Source: UBA4246 sp045113695
Lineage (GTDB): Bacteria; Bacillota; Clostridia; Christensenellales; Aristaeellaceae
Reading direction: 5' to 3'
Length of the DNA: 8,018 nucleotides
Assembly (NCBI GenBank): GCA_045113695.1
Contig: JBGUJG010000023.1
Coordinates: 1 to 8,018, forward strand
Under the pieces are notes generated by a model, which saw only the letters and a program-made list of their open reading frames with translations, was not told the origin of the DNA and searched no databases. The translations under genes were made by a program, and so were the position numbers. Positions 1 through 5,876 of this stretch are shown piece by piece; position 1 is the stretch's first letter, and each line of letters begins with the position of its first letter.

Positions 1-87
1 GAAAACAGGCCAGTGGCCTGTTTTCACCGAAGAACGGGCCGGCAGGCCCTGGTTGTGTCCCCCTTTCGAGGGCTGTGAAACAGCCCC
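1..87. repeat. Left copy of a perfect 87-bp terminal inverted repeat
   Basis: Bases 1-87 are identical, without mismatch, to the reverse complement of 7932-8018; identity stops abruptly at base 88. The unit is a chain of small palindromes. Bases 1-25 form a 12-bp inverted repeat around one central base, with A-rich and T-rich flanks. GGGCC/GGCCC (36-49) has a 4-nt loop, CCCT-TTCG-AGGG lies at 61-72, and GGGCTGT-GAA-ACAGCCC at 70-86. The copy begins six bases past the stop codon of the protease-like gene, so it may serve as that gene's 3' end. It most likely belongs to a dispersed repeat at which assembly stopped. No transposase or replication gene accompanies it. Confidence 0.93.
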
Positions 88-93
88 GTAATC

Positions 94-807
94 TCAGTGC
101 CTGGTAACATTGGTGATGTTCAGGTGCTGCAGCATCTGGTCGAACAGCTTTTTCGTTACCCTTCTGGCGTAGCAGCGGGAGCTGCTGTGCGAGGTGTACA
201 CGCCCACGACGGTCGGCTTGTCATTGCGCCAGATGAAAACCGGCGCGCCTTCGCCGCCGTAGGGCAGTTCGGTCTGATTGAAGGTGAACTGCAGATCGCT
301 GTGGACGCTGAGCACGCCGGAATACTCGGTCAGCTCCCCGGATCTGGAGTACGCGCCGATACTGCATGTCCTTCCTTCAAATTCGCGGTCGCCGGCGTAG
401 CGGACGGCAAACCAGCCGGTCTTTCTGCCGACGTCCTCGTCTTCAAAACGGACGTAGCCGATGTCGTGTTTGCTGCTGTACCCATGCTGGAAGCTGTCCT
501 GATACCAGTAATGGAAGTGGCCTGTGTACTTGTAGAAATAATCGTCCGTGCCGTTGCAGCCGAAGTAGAAAACGATGTCTTTGGCTGTTTTGCTGTGTTT
601 CTGGCAGACGAGGTTATGGGCGGCCGTGATCAGGCCGTCCGAGCAGATCATCGCGCCGGTGCCGATCGCGGTGCAGCCGCACCGGAAAGTGATGTCCATA
701 TAGGCGATCGCTTTTTCCGGATGGGTGGAGATGCCCCCGTCCGCCACGGCGTTGCAGGATGTCAGCGTGATGATCAGCAGCAGGAGGATAGCGGTGCAGC
801 GTTTCAT
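94..807 (-). CDS. Trypsin/V8-like serine-protease-fold lipoprotein with catalytic Ser replaced by Glu
   Basis: This encodes a 237-residue exported protein. An upstream in-frame ATG at 897 exists, but the start at 807 is preferred: AAGGAGA lies 7 nt upstream, and the protein then opens with a lipoprotein signal peptide (MKRC, a hydrophobic run, lipobox LTSC with Cys18). It is therefore probably anchored on the outer face of the membrane. Landmarks of the chymotrypsin/V8 fold are visible: GTGAMI then TAAH with His64, and HDIGYVRF with Asp115. The block GGEGAPVF (184-191) aligns with the usual GxSG(G/S)P loop. In that block the nucleophile position is Glu186 (codon GAA at 252-250). If the alignment is right, the protein cannot be a normal serine protease and may be a binding or regulatory pseudoprotease. 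The mature part is cysteine-rich (Cys43, 45, 55, 68, 84, 148, 212), which suggests disulfides. It lies 86 nt downstream of the GH43 gene on the same strand. A weak -10-like TAAAAT (minus strand, 839-844) lies between them, so an own promoter is possible. Fold call is good; function is unknown. Confidence 0.8.
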   Translation of the reverse strand: MKRCTAILLLLIITLTSCNAVADGGISTHPEKAIAYMDITFRCGCTAIGTGAMICSDGLITAAHNLVCQKHSKTAKDIVFYFGCNGTDDYFYKYTGHFHYWYQDSFQHGYSSKHDIGYVRFEDEDVGRKTGWFAVRYAGDREFEGRTCSIGAYSRSGELTEYSGVLSVHSDLQFTFNQTELPYGGEGAPVFIWRNDKPTVVGVYTSHSSSRCYARRVTKKLFDQMLQHLNITNVTRH

Positions 808-893
808 GTTCAGTTCTCCTTTTCTGACCGGAAAGGTCATTTTATTTTTCCCCGGGAAGGGGGAGCTTCCGTGATGGCCGCGGACGGGCCGGC

Positions 894-1742
894 TCACAGC
901 AGGCCCTGGGGCAGGGGGATAAACCGCGGGCGCTCTTTCAGGTGTTCGTTGGGGCTGTGCAGGGCGAGGAACAACTGATTCTCCCGGCTTCTGAACAGCA
1001 TGCCGTGGCCGCCGTCCCGCTCAAACAGGGGCGGGAGCTGGGAAAAATGGCTGTCGATCCGCCCGCTGTCAGATACGGCCAGGCCCTGCGTATAGCCGCT
1101 TTCGGACAGGGAAGACCACAGGCACAGCAGCCTGCCGTCCCCGGCCAGCCAGAGAAAGGGGCCGTCGGCCACATAGCCCTCGGCGCCGGAGGAATGCCTT
1201 ACTTTTCTGGCCCAGGGCGCTTCCGAAGCCCGGAAAAGCAGGGTGGATTCTCCCCGGGGCGCGCGCAGGTCGTCCGTCAGCGGCAGGGCATGAATCTCCC
1301 CGTCGCCCGCCTGCACCCATTCATGGCAGAAAACCATCCACGGCTTTCCCTGTCCGTCCCGGAAAAAGGTGCCGTCCAGGCATTCCCAGGCTGCCGGCGT
1401 GACCGGCCCGTCCGACCAGGGCGAAAAGGGACCCAGGGGAGAATCCGCCCGGAGAACGGCCGTGCCGCGGCGGCGGGCGGCGCTTTTGAAGCTGGCGAAC
1501 ATAAAAAACCCGCCTGCCAGGGCATACACTTCCGGGGCCCAGTAGTTCCGGTCCGCCCAGAAGGAGCCGTCGTTCTGAAAGCAGGGAAAGGGGCCCGCCC
1601 AATCTTGGAGGTCGCTGCCCATATAAACGTCGAAGCCGTCCGCCGGCCCCCAGCAGGTTTTCCCCCGGGTGCCGTAGAGATAATAGACGCCCTGATGCAG
1701 CAGGACGAAGGGGTCCCGGATATTGATTTCGTCGGTCCGCAC
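894..1742 (-). CDS. Glycoside hydrolase family 43 (five-bladed beta-propeller) enzyme
   Basis: From the chosen GTG start this encodes 282 residues, the usual length for a single-domain GH43 enzyme. Members are mostly beta-xylosidases, alpha-L-arabinofuranosidases or related exo-acting enzymes. The N-terminus reads EINIRDPFVLL, with Asp10 as the likely general base. YWAPEVY (67-73) is the conserved blade motif, LDGTFF (Asp123) fits the pKa-modulating Asp, and VADGPFLW (191-198) occupies the general-acid block. That block carries Asp193 where many GH43 enzymes have Glu (EGP). RDGGHGMLF and LALHSPNE follow near the C-terminus, a pattern I recall from a clostridial and Bacteroides GH43 subgroup. 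There is no signal peptide, so it is probably cytoplasmic and works on imported oligosaccharide. The start is uncertain: no ATG is in frame near the conserved N-terminus. The in-frame GTGs are at 1742 and 1811; the one at 1811 would add 23 residues and coincides with the predicted transcription start. An ATG at 1756 is out of frame. The gene is divergent from the GH63-like gene. Family call is strong; substrate is unknown. Confidence 0.88.
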   Translation of the reverse strand: MRTDEINIRDPFVLLHQGVYYLYGTRGKTCWGPADGFDVYMGSDLQDWAGPFPCFQNDGSFWADRNYWAPEVYALAGGFFMFASFKSAARRRGTAVLRADSPLGPFSPWSDGPVTPAAWECLDGTFFRDGQGKPWMVFCHEWVQAGDGEIHALPLTDDLRAPRGESTLLFRASEAPWARKVRHSSGAEGYVADGPFLWLAGDGRLLCLWSSLSESGYTQGLAVSDSGRIDSHFSQLPPLFERDGGHGMLFRSRENQLFLALHSPNEHLKERPRFIPLPQGLL

Positions 1743-1810
1743 GGGTCTGTTTCCATCCCTTTCCGTTTCCCGCGGCGCATCTTCCGGACTGTCCGGAGAA
1801 GCATCCTGCA

Positions 1811-1846
1811 CGGTTCTATTATACCCAAACAACCTCCCGCGGGCAA
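1811..1846 (-). promoter_or_regulatory. Sigma-A-type promoter for the GH43 gene
   Basis: On the minus strand TTGCCC (1846-1841) is followed by a 17-nt spacer and a perfect TATAAT (1823-1818). Initiation is expected near G1811, about seven bases downstream. That base is also the first base of an in-frame GTG, so the transcript may be leaderless, or it may carry a 69-nt leader to the GTG at 1742. A TCCGGA-CAG-TCCGGA dyad lies within the first bases of the transcript. Confidence 0.7.
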
Positions 1847-1900
1847 GCGGAACCGGAGGAAATATCCTTTCTTTATTCGGAAAGGCGCGGTTTTTCCGCC

Positions 1901-1928
1901 TTGTTTTTTGAGGGGGTTCTGATACAAT
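1901..1928 (+). promoter_or_regulatory. Sigma-A-type promoter for the GH63-like gene
   Basis: TTGTTT (1901-1906), a 16-nt spacer and TACAAT (1923-1928) form a plausible promoter ending 50 nt before the ATG at 1979. It is divergent from the GH43 promoter, and the two -35 boxes lie about 54 bp apart. A regulator bound between them could control both genes. A GCGG-TTTTT-CCGC dyad (about 1887-1899) sits just upstream of the -35 box, and an AGGCG/CGCCT inverted repeat (1937-1958) falls in the leader. Neither can be assigned to a regulator from sequence alone. Confidence 0.6.
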
Positions 1929-1978
1929 GGGGATGGAGGCGGCGCGAATGCGGCGCCTGAAAGAAGGAGGGAAAAGCC

Positions 1979-3427
1979 ATGCGCACCGAAACCCGGGTAT
2001 CCTTTTCCTGCGGCGATCCGGAGATTCAGCGGGTCTATGACGCGGCGGAAGAAAAATGCCTGCGGAACCTCCGGCGCTTCGGGGACAGGCCGGTGCTGGT
2101 GGAAGGCGGCGGGTACGATAAAATCTGGCTGGAAACCCAGCCGATGGGCGGCGAAATGTACGCCCTGCGGAACCTGGAAGCGGCGGCAAACAACTGCCTG
2201 CTGTTCATGGAGCATCAGCGGGCGGACGGGCGGCTGCCCGGGTCGGTCCGGTATGCGGACGGGAAGATCATTCCCGAGTTCAACAAATACCAGGGGTTCT
2301 GCTTCCCTTTCCCGGCGCTGAACCTCTATTACCTGCTGGGGGAGGACCGGGGGTATCTGCTGCAGCTCAGGGACTCGCTGCGCCGCTTTGACGAATGCCT
2401 GTGGCGCACCCGGGACAGCAACGGGGACGGGCTGCTGGAATCCTTCTGCGTCTACGATACGGGGGAGGACCTGGCGGTGCGCTACGGGGACGCGCCCTGC
2501 TGGTGGACGGAGGACGAGCCGCCGGCCGGGTATGCCGTGGTACCGATGGCCAGCATGGACGTGATGAGCTGGAGCTATGCCGCCCGGGATACCCTGGCCC
2601 GGATCAGCCGGATCCTGGGGGACGGCCGGGAAGCATTCTGGCGCAAAAAAGCCGCCGGAACGGCGGCGGCCCTGCGGACGGGACTGTGGGATGAAAAGCG
2701 CGGGACCTGCTTTGACCGGGACAAAAACGGCAGGACGGTCGACATCCTGTGCCACAATACCCTGCGCTGCATGTACTGGGGCTCGCTGGCGCCCGATATG
2801 GCGGAGCGGTTCGTAAATGAGCACCTGCTCCGGCCTGAGGAATTCTGGACGCCCTTCCCCCTGCCCAGCGTGGCGGCCTGCGACCCGGCCTTCCGCAACG
2901 CGCCGGAAAACAACTGGAGCGGCCAGCCCGAGGGGCTGACGTACCAGCGGGCGATCCTGGCGCTGGAAAGGTACGGGTACCACACCGTGGTGACCCGGCT
3001 GGGGGAAAAGCTGATCCGGGCCGTCGCGAAGGGCGGCTGCCGTTTTACCCAGCAGTTTGATCCCTTCACCGGAGCCCCTTCCCTGGTGCACGCGAAGACC
3101 CATCAGCCCGCGGCGGAAGACAGCGGTCAGCCCATCCAGGACGATTACGGCCCGACTATGCTGGCGGCGCTGGAATATATCGCCCACCGGTTCGGCATTC
3201 ATCCCCACCTGGGAAGGGTGTGGTTCAGCCTGGGCGGCGGCGTGGAATACCGTTATGAGGCCGTCTTCTGCGGCCGGTGCTATACAATCGAATGCGACGG
3301 GAAAAAGGCAGAGATTTCCGCGGACGGGCGGAGCATGGGCGTCTTTCCCTGCGGGCGGCGGCTGATCACCGATGCCGCCGGGCAGATCCTGGACAGCGTG
3401 ATCATCGAAGACGGAACGGGGGAATGA
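1979..3427 (+). CDS. GH63/MGH1-like (alpha/alpha)6-barrel glycoside hydrolase
   Basis: This encodes 482 residues with no signal peptide, so it is predicted to be cytoplasmic. The start is well supported: AAGGAGG (1964-1970) lies 8 nt before the ATG. The sequence is that of an (alpha/alpha)6-barrel glycosidase related to GH63 and GH37 and to the MGH1-like family, whose known members hydrolyse alpha-linked glucosides and mannosylglycerate-type substrates. Landmarks are GGEMYALRNLEAA (57-69) followed by LFMEHQRADGRLPG (75-88), and the acidic DSNGDGLLE (146-154). Next come a Trp-rich WWTEDEP block (175-181), NNWSGQPEGLTYQR (311-324, the family's NYWRGPxW-like block), QFDPFTGAP (359-367) and DDYGPTML near the C-terminus. 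The length matches single-domain bacterial members. I cannot place the catalytic Asp/Glu pair with certainty or name the substrate. Sharing a divergent control region with the GH43 gene suggests that the two act on the same oligosaccharide. It converges with the importer operon across a 689-nt repeat-rich gap. Confidence 0.85.
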   Translation: MRTETRVSFSCGDPEIQRVYDAAEEKCLRNLRRFGDRPVLVEGGGYDKIWLETQPMGGEMYALRNLEAAANNCLLFMEHQRADGRLPGSVRYADGKIIPEFNKYQGFCFPFPALNLYYLLGEDRGYLLQLRDSLRRFDECLWRTRDSNGDGLLESFCVYDTGEDLAVRYGDAPCWWTEDEPPAGYAVVPMASMDVMSWSYAARDTLARISRILGDGREAFWRKKAAGTAAALRTGLWDEKRGTCFDRDKNGRTVDILCHNTLRCMYWGSLAPDMAERFVNEHLLRPEEFWTPFPLPSVAACDPAFRNAPENNWSGQPEGLTYQRAILALERYGYHTVVTRLGEKLIRAVAKGGCRFTQQFDPFTGAPSLVHAKTHQPAAEDSGQPIQDDYGPTMLAALEYIAHRFGIHPHLGRVWFSLGGGVEYRYEAVFCGRCYTIECDGKKAEISADGRSMGVFPCGRRLITDAAGQILDSVIIEDGTGE

Positions 3428-3500
3428 AAGAGGACAGCGCGGCCGGATGGCCGGACAGATCCGTGACGGTTCCGTTCCGCAGCTTCCGGGGACGGAGCAT

Positions 3501-3558
3501 GTTTCCGGTTCCCCCTGTGCCGCCGCTCCTGCTTCAGAACAGATCCTTCGCGGCGCGG
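3501..3558 (+). repeat. Direct repeat, copy 1
   Basis: This 58-bp segment matches 3886-3943 in the same orientation at about 50 of 58 positions without gaps. Both copies begin GTTTCCGGT and run through CTTCAGAAC and GATCCTTCGC to GCGCGG. The last 24 bases of the segment are the left end of the 67-nt palindromic element at 3535-3601, so the larger duplicated unit includes sequence upstream of that element. Confidence 0.85.
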
Positions 3559-3601
3559 CCGGCCTGATGGGGGCCGGCCTTCATCGCCGCTCAGGATGAC
3601 A
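3535..3601 (+). repeat. 67-nt palindromic repeat element, copy 1
   Basis: The element runs from CAGAACAGATCCTTC (3535-3549) to TCAGGATGACA (3591-3601) and folds on itself. ATCCT pairs with AGGAT, GCGGCG (3550-3555) with CGCCGC (3585-3590), and GGCCGGCC (3557-3564) with GGCCGGCC (3572-3579). The copy at 3797-3863 has identical ends in opposite orientation and the same total length. I recall GATCCTTCG...TCAGGATGACA palindromes as common intergenic repeats in uncultured clostridial genomes; that is recollection, not a search result. Confidence 0.85.
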
Positions 3602-3753
3602 AAAATTGTTGATTTAGCAGAGAATATTGCTTCTGTCTGCCTGAAGCTTCGGGTGGTTTCATTCGCGTTGTGCGATCATTCAGTATTCCTGGCAGCATAC
3701 AGCATCGGGCCGCAGCCCGTTATTCCAATCCGACCCCGGATGTCATCCTGTTA

Positions 3754-3777
3754 TGCCGCGGCCGGCAGCCCTTTTTT
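3754..3777 (+). terminator. Possible intrinsic terminator on the plus strand
   Basis: TGCCG-CGGC-CGGCA (3754-3767) is followed, after four bases, by six T (3772-3777). The stem is short and separated from the T-run. The position is about 330 nt past the GH63-like stop, so it would be a distal end for that transcript. Support is weak. Confidence 0.3.
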
Positions 3778-3796
3778 CATCAAGCCCACCCCGGGG

Positions 3797-3863
3797 TGTC
3801 ATCCTGAAGGCCGAAAAGCGTTTGCCGCCGCAGGGCAAACGCCGGCCTGAAGGATCTGTTCTG
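3797..3863 (-). repeat. 67-nt palindromic repeat element, copy 2 (inverted)
   Basis: Read on the minus strand, this copy starts with the same 15 bases and ends with the same 11 bases as 3535-3601 and is also 67 nt long, but its 41-nt core differs. The core is a strong hairpin in its own right: GCGTTTGCC (3818-3826) pairs with GGCAAACGC (3834-3842) around a 7-nt loop. AGGCCG (3808-3813) pairs with CGGCCT (3843-3848), and ATCCT (3801-3805) with AGGAT (3851-3855). Confidence 0.85.
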
Positions 3864-3885
3864 CGGCTTGCGGGAGACAGGCCGG

Positions 3886-3943
3886 GTTTCCGGTATCCCC
3901 TGTACCGCCCATCCCGCTTCAGAACGGATCCTTCGCAGCGCGG
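3886..3943 (+). repeat. Direct repeat, copy 2, with truncated palindromic element
   Basis: This matches 3501-3558 at about 86% identity. It contains the left end of the palindromic element in the form CAGAACGGATCCTTC (3920-3934), but the pairing right end (TCAGGATGACA) is missing downstream. The sequence diverges after GCGCGG into the terminator region, so this looks like a decayed or truncated copy. Confidence 0.8.
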
Positions 3944-3956
3944 ATTTTCCCGTATA

Positions 3957-4010
3957 CGAAAAAGGACCCGCAGACGGAGGATACCCTGATCTCTTCCATG
4001 CCTGCGGGCC
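3957..4010 (-). terminator. Probable intrinsic terminator of the importer operon
   Basis: On the minus strand GGCCCGCAG (from 4010) pairs with CTGCGGGTCC (to 3964) across a loop of about 28 nt, with one unpaired base. It is followed immediately by five T (3963-3959). The distance from the binding-protein stop is a little over 100 nt. The loop is long, so efficiency is uncertain. An additional GC-rich hairpin without a T-run (GAGGGGC/GCCCCCTC, 4073-4092) lies nearer the gene and could protect the mRNA 3' end. Confidence 0.55.
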
Positions 4011-4116
4011 TGTTCATTCTGATTGTGCCGGACGCGCCGTATACCGGACGGTACCTGCGGTGCGGTGAGAGAGAGGGGCTGTTCGCCCCCTCCCGCTCAA
4101 TTGGTAATGGAAGAGT

Positions 4117-5679
4117 TTATTTGCCGTACGCGATGTCGTAGGTCTTCTGGTAGATGTCGATGTATTCCTGCAGGCCCATGGCGTTCAGCTTGGCGATGTA
4201 TTCGTCCCACTCTTCGTCGACGCCGCCGTAAGCCAGCCACTTCGCCCTCATCTTTTCGTTGTAGGCGATGATGTCGGAGCCGATCAGGGCGATGGTGTCG
4301 TTGTCGTCCGAGCTGAACAGGAGGGTCGGATAGTACATGGTGGTCGCGACGGGCAGATACATCTCGTTGTTGATCTTGTCCTTGGCCTTGGCGCTGTCGG
4401 GCATCGGCAGGGTGGTCTCATAGAATTCGCGGAACAGGGCCAGGCAGGAGTCCGGATAGGTGTTCCCGAAGAGGAACTCGTCGTAGGTCATGCCGTCCGG
4501 GGTCTCGGCGTAGGAGTAGGTGCCGTCGCCGTTATCGACCAGGTTCAGCCCGATGCAGCCGTATTCGAGCTGCATGCCGTACCAGTCGTCATAGGTCAGG
4601 TCGGCCCACTTGAGCAGGTTGACCGGGTCCTTGCAGGCGTTGGTCAGCACCAGACCGACCGGCTCGATGCCGGAGGAGGAGACATAGCCCCAGCTGGTGG
4701 TGCCGTCCGGGCCCTTGAGGGGAGCCATCGGGACGTACTCGTCCATGTGGGCGGAGCCCAGGTCAAAGATATTCCAGCTGAAGTAGGAGCCGATGTTCGC
4801 CACTTCGCCCTGGTTCTGGGCGTTGTAGGTGGCCTTGTCCATCGTGAAGCCTTCCAGGTCGATCAGGCCCTTGGAGAAGAAGTGCTCGTACAGGTAGGAG
4901 CAGGCCTTTTTATAGCCTTCGGTGACCGGGGTGTAGATGACCTTGCCGTTGTCCACGCAGAAGTGGTGCTGGCCGGTGTACAGGTTGTCCGCGTAGCCGA
5001 ACATGCCGAACAGGCCGCCCAGGTCGCGCTGGGACCCCTCAAACTTGAAGGTCATCGGCTTTTCGTCGTTCGGGTCGCCGTTGCCGTTGCAGTCGTTCTC
5101 CTTGAAGGCGGTCAGCACGGTTTCCAGTTCGTCGATGGTGGTGGGCACCTGAAGGCCCAGCTTGTCCAGCCAGACCTTGTTGATGAACATGTTGCTGGGG
5201 ATCTGGCCGGTCAGGCCGTCAAAGCGGCAGAACGGCAGGGAGTAGATGTTGCCGTCCGGCGCGGTGATGGCGGCCCGGACTTCCGGGTGCGCTTCCAGCT
5301 TGGCCTTGAAGTTGGGCATGTACTGGTCGATGTAGTCGTTCAGGGCCAGCAGCAGGCCCTGGCTGCCGTAGGTGACCAGCTCGGTCGAGGTCAGGGAGTA
5401 GCCGGAATACAGGGCGTCCGGCAGGTCCACGTTGGCGTTCAGGGCCAGGGTGACCTTCTCGCTCCAGTCCGCCTGGGGGATCTGCTCAAAGTTCAGGTGG
5501 ACGTTGGTTTTTTCCTCCATGATGCGGAAGATGTCCATCTTTTCGGCGTCACCGTTCATCGGACGCATCCGGATCCAGACGTTGTAGGACACCTTTTCCG
5601 CCGGATATTCTGCGGCAAAGGCGCCCGCGCAGGACAGCAGCAGGGCCGCGCACAGGAGCAGGGACAGCAGTTTTTTCAT
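4117..5679 (-). CDS. Extracellular sugar-binding protein of an ABC importer (LipO/YtcQ-like, family 1)
   Basis: This encodes 520 residues, typical for the large LipO/YtcQ-type solute-binding proteins that work with LplB/YtcP permeases. It captures an oligosaccharide outside the cell and delivers it to the two permeases. The start at 5679 is preferred over an ATG 14 codons upstream: AGGAGG lies 8 nt before it, and the protein then opens with a signal peptide (MKKLLSLLLC, a hydrophobic stretch). Processing is ambiguous, either lipobox LLSC with Cys17 or signal peptidase I after AFA (22). Family features are the YGSQGLLLALNDYID segment, MPNF near 121-124, APDGNIYSLP (140-149) and a calcium-loop-like NDCNGNGDPNDEKP (195-208). 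The C-terminus ends WDEYIAKLNAMGLQEYIDIY then TYDIAYGK. It is the last gene of the operon, separated from the upstream permease by 197 nt containing a palindromic repeat. An A+T-rich stretch (5703-5714) could hold a -10 element for extra transcription. Family is certain; ligand is unknown. Confidence 0.93.
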   Translation of the reverse strand: MKKLLSLLLCAALLLSCAGAFAAEYPAEKVSYNVWIRMRPMNGDAEKMDIFRIMEEKTNVHLNFEQIPQADWSEKVTLALNANVDLPDALYSGYSLTSTELVTYGSQGLLLALNDYIDQYMPNFKAKLEAHPEVRAAITAPDGNIYSLPFCRFDGLTGQIPSNMFINKVWLDKLGLQVPTTIDELETVLTAFKENDCNGNGDPNDEKPMTFKFEGSQRDLGGLFGMFGYADNLYTGQHHFCVDNGKVIYTPVTEGYKKACSYLYEHFFSKGLIDLEGFTMDKATYNAQNQGEVANIGSYFSWNIFDLGSAHMDEYVPMAPLKGPDGTTSWGYVSSSGIEPVGLVLTNACKDPVNLLKWADLTYDDWYGMQLEYGCIGLNLVDNGDGTYSYAETPDGMTYDEFLFGNTYPDSCLALFREFYETTLPMPDSAKAKDKINNEMYLPVATTMYYPTLLFSSDDNDTIALIGSDIIAYNEKMRAKWLAYGGVDEEWDEYIAKLNAMGLQEYIDIYQKTYDIAYGK

Positions 5680-5745
5680 TCGGAAAGCCTCCTCTTTGAA
5701 GTAGAATAATATATACAGCATCCTTTCTGATGCCGGGAAACGGAT

Positions 5746-5866
5746 TTGAGTGAGGAGTGAGGAGTGAGGAGTTAGGAGTGAGGAGTTAGGAGTTGATAAT
5801 TAAACATCATGACTATTAACTCCTCACTGAGCGACCGCAGGGAGCGGTCACTCCTCACTCCTCACT
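5746..5866. repeat. Heptamer tandem repeats arranged as an intra-operon palindrome
   Basis: Six perfect tandem 7-mers of form T(G/T)AGGAG run from 5751 to 5792. They are followed by an A+T-rich centre (5793-5818) and then inverted CTCCTCA units at 5820-5826, 5851-5857 and 5858-5864. The outer arms AGTGAGGAGTGAGGAGT (5749-5765 and 5850-5866) are a perfect 17-bp inverted repeat. A separate GACCGC-AGGGA-GCGGTC hairpin (5833-5849) is nested in the right arm. The element ends ten bases from the upstream permease's stop codon and lies 66 bp from the binding-protein start. It resembles the heptameric repeats common in intergenic DNA of some bacteria. In mRNA it would form a large stem-loop between two cistrons. 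Confidence 0.88.
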
Positions 5867-5876
5867 AAGCGAAGCG

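Larger units (their letters stand above)
3428..4116. other. Repeat-rich intergenic region between convergent genes
   Basis: These 689 nt lie between the stop of the GH63-like gene (plus) and the stop of the solute-binding protein gene (minus). I see no credible gene: the open frames carry no start with a ribosome binding site and mostly translate repeat sequence. The stretch holds palindromic elements (3535-3601, 3797-3863), a longer direct repeat (3501-3558 and 3886-3943), a shorter direct repeat (3733-3750 and 3788-3806) and probable terminators. Bases 3602-3720 are visibly more A+T-rich than the rest and hold nothing I recognise. Confidence 0.75.

Noticed and set aside
825..849. Plus-strand terminator (TGACC/GGTCA stem followed by a T-rich run)
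   Set aside because: No plus-strand gene lies upstream of it and the stem is only 5 bp. The T-run is more simply the complement of the A-rich leader of the protease-like gene.
97..978. Plus-strand open frame opposite the protease-like gene
   Set aside because: The translation is Ala/Val-rich with no domain; the minus strand has a lipoprotein signal, a ribosome binding site and protease motifs.
1277..3208. Long open frame on the minus strand across the GH43 N-terminus and antisense to the GH63-like gene
   Set aside because: It is an effect of high G+C. Its protein has no recognisable domain, its frame conflicts with two well-supported genes, and it lacks a ribosome binding site.
3596..3850. 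Small open frame within the intergenic repeat region
   Set aside because: It has no ribosome binding site, and its C-terminal part translates the palindromic repeat.
5746..5866. CRISPR array
   Set aside because: The repeats are contiguous 7-mers without spacers, and no cas gene is present.
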